Shown: one piece after another, positions 19,025 to 27,506 of the stretch | Layout: the number at the start of each line of letters is the position of its first letter | Position numbering within the stretch: the first letter of the stretch is position 1 | Translations under genes and position numbers: made by a program | Notes under the pieces: generated by a model | Told to the model about the DNA's origin: nothing | Databases searched by the model: none | The model's input: only the letters and a program-made list of their open reading frames with translations | Assembly: GCF_029869925.1 (NCBI RefSeq) | Contig: NZ_CP118605.1 | Coordinates: 868,001-932,000, forward strand | Source of the DNA: Microbulbifer bruguierae | Lineage (GTDB): Bacteria; Pseudomonadota; Gammaproteobacteria; Pseudomonadales; Cellvibrionaceae | Length of the DNA stretch: 64,000 nt | Direction of reading: 5' to 3'

Positions 19025-19047
19025 GCTTTTCCGATCAATGCGAACGA

Positions 19048-20112
19048 TCAGCCCTCGTTGAAAATCGCCACCTCTGCCGCCTTCCCTGCCACACGGCTTG
19101 CACGGTACATACCCGCAGTGTTGAACGTGAGTGCAATATTGCCCTTGGCATCCAGCACGATCACACCACCGGTGCCGCCCACCGGCAGCAGTATCTGATT
19201 GATCACCTCATCCGCCGCCTGCGCCACGCTCTTGTTCTGGTAGGCAACCCGTGTGCAGATATCCGCAGCAACGTTGTAGCGGATAAAATATTCTCCATGG
19301 CCAGTAGCGGAGACCGCACAGGAACTGTTGTCGGCGAAAGTGCCGGCGCCGATTACCGGGGAATCGCCGATACGCCCAAAGCGCTTGGCGGTCATGCCGC
19401 CGGTGGAGGTCCCGGCGGCAAGGTTGCCCTGCTGATCCAAGGCGACGGCGCCTACGGTACCCATTCTGAACGGCACTGGCAGTGCGTCAACCGCCGCACG
19501 ATAGTCCTTGTCCTGTTTGTTTTCCTTATCGAGTTTTTCCTTCGCACGCTCCAGTTGCTCACGGCGCTGCTCGGTATCAAAAATTTTGTTGTCTACCATG
19601 GGCACACTGCGGCTGCGGGCGAATTCCTCGGCACCGGCACCAGCCAACATCACAAACGGAGAATCCTCCATCACCATACGCGCGAGGTTGATCGGATTGG
19701 CAATGCGCTTGACCCCTGCCACTGCCCCGGCCTGGCGATTGCGGCCGTCCATGATGGAGGCATCCAGCTCGTGGGTACCGTCGTAGGTATAGACCGCGCC
19801 TTTTCCCGCATTGAACAGTGGTGAGTTTTCCATCACGTTGATCGCGGCCACCACCGCGTCCAGGCTGGAACCGCCTTTTTCCAGCACCACATAACCGGCA
19901 TTGATCGCCTCTTCCAGCTTGGCCTCATAGTCGCGCTGCTTTTCCGGGGTCATGCTGGATTTTTTAATCGTGCCGGCACCGCCGTGAATAGCGATGGCGA
20001 ACTTCGGCGCGGCCGACTCGGAAGCCGCTGGTGATTGTGCGTGCAGGTTGAGGCTGCAAAGCGCTAGTGCGGCAATTGAAAGGTTGAAAGTAAGGTTAAG
20101 GATTCGCTTCAT
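19048..20112 (-). CDS. Exported isoaspartyl peptidase / L-asparaginase (Ntn hydrolase)
   Basis: Type III asparaginase family enzyme that splits beta-aspartyl dipeptides and asparagine after self-cleavage. A Sec signal peptide covers about residues 1-25 (ending NLHAQ). The family start AIHGGAGTI is at 40-48, and the autocleavage/catalytic Thr is Thr219 in FRMGTVGAVALD. The substrate-binding segments GRIGDSPVIGAGTFAD and SATGHGEYFIR follow. At 354 residues it is normal for the exported group. The stop lies 23 bases from the tRNA-Arg end. It stands alone, next to the LysR gene. Confidence 0.92.
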   Translation of the reverse strand: MKRILNLTFNLSIAALALCSLNLHAQSPAASESAAPKFAIAIHGGAGTIKKSSMTPEKQRDYEAKLEEAINAGYVVLEKGGSSLDAVVAAINVMENSPLFNAGKGAVYTYDGTHELDASIMDGRNRQAGAVAGVKRIANPINLARMVMEDSPFVMLAGAGAEEFARSRSVPMVDNKIFDTEQRREQLERAKEKLDKENKQDKDYRAAVDALPVPFRMGTVGAVALDQQGNLAAGTSTGGMTAKRFGRIGDSPVIGAGTFADNSSCAVSATGHGEYFIRYNVAADICTRVAYQNKSVAQAADEVINQILLPVGGTGGVIVLDAKGNIALTFNTAGMYRASRVAGKAAEVAIFNEG

Positions 20113-20180
20113 GGTTTTCCCCGGCGATTTATCGTTATCGTTGCCGAAGAAAATAAAGCACCTCTACGATCTGCGCCACC

Positions 20181-21110
20181 TCAATTGAGTACCGTGCGGG
20201 AAACCGATTCAATCATCTCCCGCATCCAGCGGCTGGCCGGATCATCTTCCGCATTGCGGTGCCAGAACAGTTGCCAGCTGAGTGGTTCCACCGCGAACGG
20301 CAGTTCGACCACTGCCAGCGGCAGGGTTTCCGCCAGTACTCGCGGCACTGTCCATAGCAGTTCGGTGCCCTCGGTAATCCGTGAAGCCACCAGGTAGTTC
20401 TGTACCCGCATGGCAATGGTACGCTGGAAGCCCATGCCGTGGAGCGCCATTTCCACCTGTCCCCTGCCCTTGCGGCGACTGGAAACATGGATGTGCTCCG
20501 CCGCGAGGTAATTTTCGAGCGACAGGTCGCCGCCCGCCAGCGGGTGCCCGGGGCGCATGGCCACCACATAGGGCAACTCACCGATATGTTTGTGGCCGAG
20601 CTCACGGGCATTGACCGCCGGCGCATCCAGCAGCAGGTCGATCACACCACCCTTCAGCTCCGCCGTCGCAGCTTCCCGCTCTACGTAATAGCTGGTGATG
20701 GCGATGGCCGGAGCCACATCCCGCACCGCCTCATGCAGCCGTGGCAGCAACAGAGATTCCGCCAGATCGTTCATCCCCAAACGAAACACCTTCTGGGAGC
20801 GGAAAGGATCAAAGCGCGCATTAACCCCGACGCTGCGCCCCAGCAAGGAAAGTGCCTCGCGCACATCCTTTACAACGCTATCCGCCACCGGGGTAGGACT
20901 CATGCCCTCACGGGTCTTTACGAAGAGGTGATCGTCAAAGGTCTGGCGCAAACGGCCGAGGGCGTTGCTCACCGCCGGCTGGGTGAGATTCAGCAATTGC
21001 GCCACCTTGGTCACACTGCGCTCGCGGTAGAGCGCATCGAAGACCACAAACAGATTCAGGTCCACTTTTTCAAGCCGCACGGCATCTTCTCCCGGCACCC
21101 GTCGCATCAC
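20181..21110 (-). CDS. LysR-family transcriptional regulator
   Basis: DNA-binding regulator with an N-terminal winged helix-turn-helix (about residues 15-75: LNLFVVFDALYRERSVTKVAQLLNLTQPAVSNALGRLR region) and a C-terminal periplasmic-binding-protein-like effector domain. It is divergent from the acyl-CoA dehydrogenase gene at 21231 with 120 bases between them, the usual arrangement for a LysR activator of the neighbouring gene. It likely controls the acyl-CoA dehydrogenase/kinase pair. The effector is unknown; a CoA ester is a reasonable guess. I could not fix a T-N11-A operator. Confidence 0.9.
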   Translation of the reverse strand: MMRRVPGEDAVRLEKVDLNLFVVFDALYRERSVTKVAQLLNLTQPAVSNALGRLRQTFDDHLFVKTREGMSPTPVADSVVKDVREALSLLGRSVGVNARFDPFRSQKVFRLGMNDLAESLLLPRLHEAVRDVAPAIAITSYYVEREAATAELKGGVIDLLLDAPAVNARELGHKHIGELPYVVAMRPGHPLAGGDLSLENYLAAEHIHVSSRRKGRGQVEMALHGMGFQRTIAMRVQNYLVASRITEGTELLWTVPRVLAETLPLAVVELPFAVEPLSWQLFWHRNAEDDPASRWMREMIESVSRTVLN

Positions 21111-21230
21111 TTAAATCTATGCAGCCGGATAACTTTAATAAATTAGGATGATTACCTGCATTTTTTTATAGTTCTTCGACCAGCCTGTCAACGACAGCAA
21201 GCGGAAAAATATTCGAGGCGGAGAAAGCCC

Positions 21231-22454
21231 ATGTTCCGATTCAGCGACTTATCCATGACATTGCAATACCAGTTGCGTGAATTCTTCGACGAGCACATCT
21301 ACCCCAACGAAATACCCTATCGCGAGCAGCTGGCCGCGGCGGAAAACCGCTTTGCACCGCTGCCGTTGATGGATGACTTGAAACAGCGCGCACAGACTGC
21401 GGGCCTGTGGAACCTGTTCGTGCCCAAAGCCCACAGCGAGTACAGCGCCTTTGGGGGGCTCTCCAATCTCGACTACGCGCCACTGGCGGAGCAGATGGGG
21501 CGGGTAATCTGGTCGCCGGAAGTATTCAACTGCAACGCACCGGACACCGGCAATATGGAAGTGTTCATGCGCTATGCGACACCCGCTCAGCAGTCCCGGT
21601 GGCTCACCCCGCTGCTGAGTGGTGAGATTCGCTCTTCATACGCCATGACCGAGCCCCAGGTCGCCTCATCCGATGCCACCAACATTGAGTTGCGCGTCCA
21701 ACGCGACGGCGATGAATGGGTGTTGAACGGCCGCAAATGGTTTATTACCGGCGCCCTGTATGAACGCACGAAAATCCTTATCGTAATGGGCAAATCGAAC
21801 CCGCAAAACCCGGATCGCCATAAACAGCAGACTCAGGTACTGGTACCCAAGGACACCCCGGGAATCACCCTGGTACGCCCCCTCACCACCCTCGGCTACG
21901 ACGACGCCCCGATCGGCCATGCGGAAATCCGCTTCGATAACGTCCGGGTCCCGCTGGAAAACGTACTGCTCGGCGAAGGCCGGGGTTTTGAGATCGCCCA
22001 GGGCCGCCTCGGCCCGGGACGTATCCACCACTGCATGCGTCTCATAGGCGCCGCCCAGCGCGCACTGGAAGAAACCTGCAAACGGGTGGAAAGCCGCACG
22101 ACCTTCGGTCGCAAACTGAGCCAGCACCAGTCGGTACGCGAGGACATTGCAAAGAGCTTTGCCGAGATACAGATGGCGCGCCTGCTGGTGCTCGAAACCT
22201 GCCAGAAAATGGATGAAGTCGGCGCGCGCGAAGCGCGCGACATGATTGCCGCAAGTAAGATCAGCGTGCCGAAAATGGTCCAGGAAATACTCGACCGCTG
22301 CATGCAGATGCACGGCGCCGGCGGCCTCACCGATGACTACTTCTTTGCCGAAGCCTTCAACTACGCCCGCTGGTGCCGCCAGGCGGACGGCCCCGACCAG
22401 GTACACCAGATGGCCCTGGGAAAACAGTTGATCGAACAGTACGGCAAACAATAA
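21231..22454 (+). CDS. Acyl-CoA dehydrogenase, ACAD10/11-like
   Basis: FAD-dependent acyl-CoA dehydrogenase of 407 residues. It shows YAMTEPQVASSDATNIE (FAD/substrate region), the central beta domain, and the C-terminal helix bundle with RTTFGRKLSQHQ and QMHGAGGLTDDYF. In place of the common IYEGT motif carrying the Glu base it has RQADGPDQVH, the pattern of ACAD10/ACAD11-like enzymes. With the kinase gene 14 bases downstream it matches pairs that convert 4-hydroxyacyl-CoA via a 4-phospho intermediate (LvaC with LvaA in Pseudomonas putida). The gene is divergent from the LysR gene. Confidence 0.88.
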   Translation: MFRFSDLSMTLQYQLREFFDEHIYPNEIPYREQLAAAENRFAPLPLMDDLKQRAQTAGLWNLFVPKAHSEYSAFGGLSNLDYAPLAEQMGRVIWSPEVFNCNAPDTGNMEVFMRYATPAQQSRWLTPLLSGEIRSSYAMTEPQVASSDATNIELRVQRDGDEWVLNGRKWFITGALYERTKILIVMGKSNPQNPDRHKQQTQVLVPKDTPGITLVRPLTTLGYDDAPIGHAEIRFDNVRVPLENVLLGEGRGFEIAQGRLGPGRIHHCMRLIGAAQRALEETCKRVESRTTFGRKLSQHQSVREDIAKSFAEIQMARLLVLETCQKMDEVGAREARDMIAASKISVPKMVQEILDRCMQMHGAGGLTDDYFFAEAFNYARWCRQADGPDQVHQMALGKQLIEQYGKQ

Positions 22455-22468
22455 GCGGAGCACCGATT

Positions 22469-23527
22469 ATGTCCGTCAATACCACGCCAAACTCGTCTTT
22501 CAATATCGACGAACAGATACTCGCTGGCTATCTGGAAAAAAATATCGCCGACTTCCGCGGCCCACTGACTGCAGAAAAATTTGCCGGCGGCCAGTCAAAC
22601 CCCACCTACCTGATCCGCGCCGCCAGTGGCAACTACGTCCTTCGCCGCAAGCCACCGGGCCAGCTATTGAAAAGCGCCCACGCCGTCGACCGCGAATACC
22701 GTGTCATCGCCGCCCTCGCCGATAGCGACGTTCCGGTAGTAAAGGTCCATCACCTGTGCGAAGACGACAGCATCATAGGCAGCACGTTTTACCTGATGGA
22801 TTACATCGAAGGCCGCGTATTCTGGGACCCGGCCCTGCCGCATCTGGGCCGGGAGCAGCGCAGTGATATCTATCAGGAAATGAACCGCGTCCTCGCCGCT
22901 CTCCATTCCGTCGATATCCAAAAGGCGGGCTTATGCGACTACGGCCGCCCCGGCAATTTCTACCAGCGCCAGATCAACCGCTGGACCCAGCAATACCGCG
23001 CATCGGAAACCGAACAGCTCGCCGAAATGGACCTGTTGATCGACTGGCTCCCGGAAAACATTCCCCAGGATGGCAGCCAAGAAAAAACCACCCTGGTCCA
23101 CGGCGACTTCCGCCTAGACAACATGATCTTCCACCCCACAGAACCCCGCGTACTCGCCCTCGTCGACTGGGAACTCTCCACCCTCGGGCACCCCCTGTTC
23201 GATCTCGCCTATCAATGCATGCAACTGCGCATGCCCCACAACAGCGTATTGTCGGGACTCGGCGGTATCGACAGAGCAAGTATCGGCATCCCTACTGAGC
23301 AGGAATACATAGAGAGTTATTGCAAGCGAATGGGGTTTAAAGAAATCCCGCATTGGAATTTCTATCTCGCGTTTTGCTTCTTCCGCTTCGCTGCGATATT
23401 GCAGGGCGTCAAAAAGCGTGCACTGGAAGGCAATGCATCCAGTGAAAAGGCAATGAAAATGGGAAAACTGGTACAGCCACTAACAACAATGGGCGTAGAA
23501 CAGATCGAAAACGCCGTCGCGATTTAA
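22469..23527 (+). CDS. APH-family phosphotransferase (ACAD10/11- or LvaA-like kinase)
   Basis: Probable small-molecule kinase of the aminoglycoside-phosphotransferase fold. I chose the ATG at 22469 after the upstream stop; a longer frame overlaps the previous gene. The 352 residues include the GGQSNPTYLI nucleotide loop (40-49), the catalytic loop HGDFRLDN (211-218, Asp213 as base) and the metal-binding Asp233 in DWELSTLGHP. The family member LvaA phosphorylates 4-hydroxyvaleryl-CoA. Co-transcription with the acyl-CoA dehydrogenase supports a 4-hydroxyacyl-CoA kinase role, but the exact substrate is inferred. Confidence 0.85.
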   Translation: MSVNTTPNSSFNIDEQILAGYLEKNIADFRGPLTAEKFAGGQSNPTYLIRAASGNYVLRRKPPGQLLKSAHAVDREYRVIAALADSDVPVVKVHHLCEDDSIIGSTFYLMDYIEGRVFWDPALPHLGREQRSDIYQEMNRVLAALHSVDIQKAGLCDYGRPGNFYQRQINRWTQQYRASETEQLAEMDLLIDWLPENIPQDGSQEKTTLVHGDFRLDNMIFHPTEPRVLALVDWELSTLGHPLFDLAYQCMQLRMPHNSVLSGLGGIDRASIGIPTEQEYIESYCKRMGFKEIPHWNFYLAFCFFRFAAILQGVKKRALEGNASSEKAMKMGKLVQPLTTMGVEQIENAVAI

Positions 23528-23559
23528 ATAAAGACAGAACAAAGCTAAAAACGTTATGC

Positions 23560-23680
23560 GAAGGTGCGGATGCCGGGGGCAGTTTTGTGAAACCTTCCGC
23601 GAGAGGGACCTCGCGGAAGAGCCCCCATGGATGGGTTCACGGCGTGTTTCACAAAACTGCACCCGGCAGCCGAACCGCCA
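23560..23680 (+). repeat. 121-base palindromic repeat, copy 1
   Basis: One of two homologous elements in the window; the other is in inverse orientation at 26561-26681. Outer arms carrying CAGTTTTGTGAAA and TTTCACAAAACTG pair with each other. Inside are a GC-rich hairpin (CCGCGAG/CTCGCGG near 23597-23617) and the conserved block AGCCCCCATGGATGGGTT. It lies between convergent genes (kinase stop 23527, SDR stop 23720). It may be a REP/MITE-type mobile or structured element. Confidence 0.75.
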
Positions 23681-23719
23681 CAGAACTAGAACCGAGCCAC
23701 AAACCCAATACCACATATC

Positions 23720-24499
23720 TCAGATTGGACTGAGAAGGCTCCCACCATCCACTGGCAACTCAATCCCATTAACGAAACTTCCAGCATCACTGGCAAGTAA
23801 CAATAGAGGACCAGCCAGCTCCCGGTATTCACCCAACCGCTGCGGAACAAGCCGCCGGATATACTCCTGCCCCCGCTCCGTCGCAAACTCTGAAGCATTG
23901 ATATCCGAAGCAAAATAACCCGGGCATAAGGTATTCACCCGTACCCCGTACCGCCCCAACTCCAGCGCCATATTGCGAGTCAACTGCGCCAGAGCCACTT
24001 TCGACACGTTGTAATCCGTCTTCATAATCCCGGTACAAAGACTGTAAATCGAACCGGTATTGATAATGCAGCCCGACTTCTGCGCTCGCATACGCACCGC
24101 CGCCTGCCGCGCCACCCGCCAGGCACCCTGCAGGTTCACATTCAACAGATCGCCCCAGACCGACTCATCCTGATCAACAAACCTCTGTGGCGTGGTACTG
24201 ATACCCGCATTATTCACCAGGATATCCAACCGCTCGATCATTCCATCCAGTGCAACAAATGCCGCTTCCACACTATTGCCATCAGTCACGTCCAGCGCCA
24301 GCGCACGGGCACGTCCACCTTTATCGGCAATACGGCTCGCCAGGGCCTCCAGCTTCTCCACCCTGCGCGCCGCCAGAATTACCTCCGCGCCCGCATCCGC
24401 CAGCACCTCGGCAAAATAGGCACCGAGCCCGCTGGAAGCACCGGAAATAAGTGCCGTCTTGCCTTGCAGAGAAAACAGTTCTGAAATCCGATCCGTCAT
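23720..24499 (-). CDS. Short-chain dehydrogenase/reductase
   Basis: NAD(P)-dependent SDR of 259 residues, last gene of the minus-strand run that begins with the thiolase. It has the cofactor motif SGASSGLG (about 19-26), NNAG near 93, the catalytic Ser in INTGSIYS and the YNVSK active site. The closing ELPVDGG segment is typical of classical SDRs. It lies 39 bases after the hydratase gene. The context suggests oxidation of a hydroxyacyl-CoA or alcohol intermediate; a levulinyl-CoA reductase-like role is possible but unproven. Confidence 0.9.
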   Translation of the reverse strand: MTDRISELFSLQGKTALISGASSGLGAYFAEVLADAGAEVILAARRVEKLEALASRIADKGGRARALALDVTDGNSVEAAFVALDGMIERLDILVNNAGISTTPQRFVDQDESVWGDLLNVNLQGAWRVARQAAVRMRAQKSGCIINTGSIYSLCTGIMKTDYNVSKVALAQLTRNMALELGRYGVRVNTLCPGYFASDINASEFATERGQEYIRRLVPQRLGEYRELAGPLLLLASDAGSFVNGIELPVDGGSLLSPI

Positions 24500-24538
24500 A
24501 CCCGCCTCATTATCGGTTTTATTATCGCTACAGGTCGC

Positions 24539-25330
24539 TCAGCAACCCTCGAATTCCGGTTTGCGCTTTTCAAAAAAGGCCATGGAACCCTCGCGAAAAT
24601 CCTTGCTGCGAATCAGCCGGTTCTGGATTTCCGCTTCCAGTGCCATCACCGATTCCAGATCATAGGACTGCGCCTCACGCAGAATCTGCTTTGAATACTG
24701 CAGGGTCAGTGGTGCGGCCGCCGCCACCTGCCGCGCAAACTGTATCGCCTGCGCCAGCAGCTCCTCCGCCGGCACCACCCGATTGGCAAGCCCCAGCTCG
24801 ACACAACGTGCAGCGGCGAGTTTCTGCGACAGCGCGATCATTTCATAAGCGCGCTTGCTGCCCAGCTGCTCCAGCAAAAACTTGTGTGCGCCGCCATCGG
24901 GGATAAGGCTGATCGCACCGAACGCGGAGTAGAGGTAGGCATCCTCCGCCATCACAATCAGGTCACAGGCCATCGCCAGCGATGCACCGACCCCGGCGGC
25001 GGCACCATTGATTGCGCACACAAATGGCTTGGGCGATTGCTTGATCGCAAGTATCAACGGGTTGTATTCCTCGTTGAGCAAGCGGGTGACAAAGCCGTCC
25101 TCATCGGCGCCGGGAAGACGCTCAGTCAGATCCGCCCCTGCGCAAAACCCCTGCCCGGACGCCGCCAGCACCACGGCTCGTACATTTTTATCAGTACTGG
25201 CTTTTTCCACCGCCTCACGCAGTTCGAGACGCAATTTTTGGTTGAGTGAATTACGTACCTGCGGACGGTTCAGGGTAATGGTGGCAATGCCCTGCTCAAC
25301 GCTGTACAGGATGGTTTCAAACAATTCCAT
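24539..25330 (-). CDS. Enoyl-CoA hydratase/isomerase (PaaG-like)
   Basis: Crotonase-fold enzyme of 263 residues acting on enoyl-CoA thioesters. The oxyanion hole segments SGQGFCAGADL (about 58-68) and GAAAGVGASLAMACD are present. The active-site loop reads AISLIPDGGAHKFL, with Asp in the position used by PaaG-type isomerases rather than the hydratase Glu. Isomerase activity, moving a double bond, is therefore as likely as hydration. That would suit unsaturated isoprenoid chains. It lies 23 bases after the racemase gene. An AGGG site precedes the ATG. Confidence 0.9.
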   Translation of the reverse strand: MELFETILYSVEQGIATITLNRPQVRNSLNQKLRLELREAVEKASTDKNVRAVVLAASGQGFCAGADLTERLPGADEDGFVTRLLNEEYNPLILAIKQSPKPFVCAINGAAAGVGASLAMACDLIVMAEDAYLYSAFGAISLIPDGGAHKFLLEQLGSKRAYEMIALSQKLAAARCVELGLANRVVPAEELLAQAIQFARQVAAAAPLTLQYSKQILREAQSYDLESVMALEAEIQNRLIRSKDFREGSMAFFEKRKPEFEGC

Positions 25331-25353
25331 AAAAAATCCCTAAATAGTCAGGC

Positions 25354-26517
25354 TCAAACCGCCTCCGGCGAACGAGCACAGGCAACGGTGCCCTGCGCCT
25401 CCAACTGTTCGATATCATCCCCGCGAATGCCGAGCGCAGTGAGCACCGCGCGGGTATCCGCGCCCTGTTGACGCCGGCCGTGCAATACCGACGACGGCGT
25501 GCGGCTGAAGCGGGGCGCCGGCGCCGGCTGCAGGTAGCCATCAATGGGCAGGTAGCTATCGCGGGCGCTGTTGTGTGCGTGATGGGGTGCTTCATCGGCA
25601 GTCAATACCGGGGACACACAGGCATCGCTGTCTTCCAACAGCGCACACCACTCGTCGCGGGGCTTCTGGCGGAAGGCATCTGCCAGTTCCTGTTTGAGCG
25701 CCTGCCACTGGCTGGGATCCGCCTGTGCACTGCTGTTGAAAACGGTTTTATCGAGGCCAACCAGCTCCACAAAGCGGGCAAAGAAATGCGGTTCGATGGA
25801 GCCCAGGGCCAAATATTTACCATCGGCGGTTTCGTAGGTGTCATAGAAAAACGCCGCACCGTCCAGCAGATTGCTCTCGCGCTCTGCCAGGTTCCACAGA
25901 CCCACGGCGTTAAAGCTGTGGCACATCCACATGAGGTTGGCCACACCATCCACCATCGCCGCATCGACTACCTGGCCTTTGCCGGAGCGACCGGTTTCCA
26001 GCAATGCGCCGAGAATGCCCATCACCAGAAACATCGAACCACCGCCGAAATCGCCTACAAGATTGAGCGGTACCACAGGACGCTCACCCTTGCGACCGAT
26101 GGCATGCAGTGCGCCGGTGAGGGAAATGTAATTGATATCGTGGCCGGCATTCTTGGCCAGCGGGCCATCCTGGCCCCAGCCGGTCATGCGCCCGAAAATC
26201 AGTTCAGGATTGACCGCGAAGCACTCCTCCGGACCGATACCGAGCTTTTCCATAACCCCGGGACGGAAGCCTTCGATCAGCACATCCGCGGTGGAAACCA
26301 GCTTCAGGAAAAGCTCGCGCCCGCGCTCGCTTTTAAGATCCAGCACCACGGATTTTTTTCCGCGACGGCTCATGTCCTTGGCGTACATGGGATCGGCATC
26401 GAGACTGCGATCGACACAGACCACCTCCGCCCCCATATCCGCCAACAACATGCCTGCCATGGGACATGGCCCCATTCCCGCAAGTTCGATGACTCGAAAC
26501 CCACTCAATACACCCAT
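25354..26517 (-). CDS. Alpha-methylacyl-CoA racemase
   Basis: CaiB/BaiF-fold enzyme that epimerises 2-methylacyl-CoA esters so that S-specific acyl-CoA dehydrogenases can act on them. The 387-residue sequence follows Mycobacterium tuberculosis MCR closely as I remember it (IELAGMGPCPMAGMLLADMGAEVV start; APAPRFSRTPSS near the end). The catalytic residues fall at the same numbers: His126 in AGHDINYISL and Asp156 in NLVGDFGGGSMFL, with Glu242 near the MCR Glu241. It lies in the beta-oxidation operon between an SDR (upstream, across a repeat element) and the PaaG-like gene. Strong marker for methyl-branched substrates. Confidence 0.92.
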   Translation of the reverse strand: MGVLSGFRVIELAGMGPCPMAGMLLADMGAEVVCVDRSLDADPMYAKDMSRRGKKSVVLDLKSERGRELFLKLVSTADVLIEGFRPGVMEKLGIGPEECFAVNPELIFGRMTGWGQDGPLAKNAGHDINYISLTGALHAIGRKGERPVVPLNLVGDFGGGSMFLVMGILGALLETGRSGKGQVVDAAMVDGVANLMWMCHSFNAVGLWNLAERESNLLDGAAFFYDTYETADGKYLALGSIEPHFFARFVELVGLDKTVFNSSAQADPSQWQALKQELADAFRQKPRDEWCALLEDSDACVSPVLTADEAPHHAHNSARDSYLPIDGYLQPAPAPRFSRTPSSVLHGRRQQGADTRAVLTALGIRGDDIEQLEAQGTVACARSPEAV

Positions 26518-26560
26518 AACGACCTCCCACCACCGGAATATTGTTCCCAGAACGAGTCCG

Positions 26561-26681
26561 TGGCGGTGCCGCTACCGGGTACAGCTTTGTGAGACACGCC
26601 GTAAACCCATCCATGGGGGCTCTGCAAAAACATCCTGTTTTTGAAGGTCTCACAAAACTGTACCCGGTACCGACACCTTCG
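26561..26681 (-). repeat. 121-base palindromic repeat, copy 2 (inverted relative to copy 1)
   Basis: Reading the minus strand, this copy matches copy 1 almost throughout: outer arms with ACAGTTTTGTGAGA and TCTCACAAAGCTGT, and the same AGCCCCCATGGATGGGTTTA block. The inner hairpin is different in sequence (CAAAAACA/TGTTTTTG) but still pairs. It lies in the operon between the HSD10-like SDR stop and the racemase start, so it is transcribed as part of the mRNA. Confidence 0.75.
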
Positions 26682-26715
26682 CAGCAAGTTCAGCATATAG
26701 AAAACCATTGAGTTA

Positions 26716-27486
26716 TCAGCGCGGCTGCATGCGGATGCCCGCATCCATGCGAATACACTCGCCGTTGATATAGTCGTTCTCCACGATATGCGCGGACAGC
26801 GCCGCGATCTCACTGGTCTTGCCAAGGCGACGAGGAAATACCGTTGAGGCCTCGAGGGACTTGTAATAGGACTCTTCCACGGTTTCAAACAGCGGCGTAT
26901 GGATCAGACCCGGAACAATGGTGTTTACCCGAATACCGTAGCTCGCCAGCTCGCGCGCCATGGGCAGCGTCATGCCCACCACCGCACCCTTGGTCGCACT
27001 GTAAGCCACCTGACCGATCTGCCCCTCGTAGGCAGCGACCGATGCGGTATTGATGATGACCCCGCGCACGCCGTCTTCATTCACCGGCTCATTGGCGGCC
27101 ATGCGCTCCGCCGCCAGGCGCGCCATATTGAACGTGCCCACCTGGTTTACCATCACCACTTTCATATACAGGTCGAGAGGGTGCGGGCCATTCTTGCCGT
27201 AGGTCTTGCAGGCCGGACCGATACCGGCGTAGTTGTTAAGGATATGCAGTGCTCCGAAGGTCTCAATAACCCGGGTGATCCCCGCTGCCGCGGACGCCTC
27301 ATCGGCCACATTCACCTTGCAAAAAATAGCGCGCTCGCCGAGGGATTCGGCCAGCGCCTGTCCGCCCTTTTCATCCAGGTCGAAGATCGCCACATTAGCG
27401 CCGTCGGCGATATAGCGCTCCACCGTGGCCTTGCCAAGACCGGAAGCGCCACCGGTAACAACGGCTGTTTTATTCTTGATATCCAT
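26716..27486 (-). CDS. HSD10-like 3-hydroxyacyl-CoA dehydrogenase (SDR)
   Basis: SDR of 256 residues with cofactor motif TGGASGLG (about 11-18). The catalytic stretch INTASVAAYEGQIGQVAYSATKG is broken here only by my shortening elsewhere; key residues are Ser in TASVAAYEG and Tyr/Lys in AYSATK. This stretch is characteristic of 17-beta-HSD10/HADH2-type enzymes, which oxidise 3-hydroxyacyl-CoA including 2-methyl-3-hydroxybutyryl-CoA. That fits a methyl-branched pathway next to the racemase. The NNAG motif reads NNYAG. It lies 20 bases after the acyl-CoA dehydrogenase gene. Confidence 0.9.
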   Translation of the reverse strand: MDIKNKTAVVTGGASGLGKATVERYIADGANVAIFDLDEKGGQALAESLGERAIFCKVNVADEASAAAGITRVIETFGALHILNNYAGIGPACKTYGKNGPHPLDLYMKVVMVNQVGTFNMARLAAERMAANEPVNEDGVRGVIINTASVAAYEGQIGQVAYSATKGAVVGMTLPMARELASYGIRVNTIVPGLIHTPLFETVEESYYKSLEASTVFPRRLGKTSEIAALSAHIVENDYINGECIRMDAGIRMQPR

Positions 27487-27506
27487 AGCTGTTAATCCCG
27501 GAGTTT

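Noticed and set aside
18832..19038. Minus-strand frame of 68 codons opposite tRNA-Arg
   Set aside because: It lies antisense to a well-formed tRNA with its own promoter.
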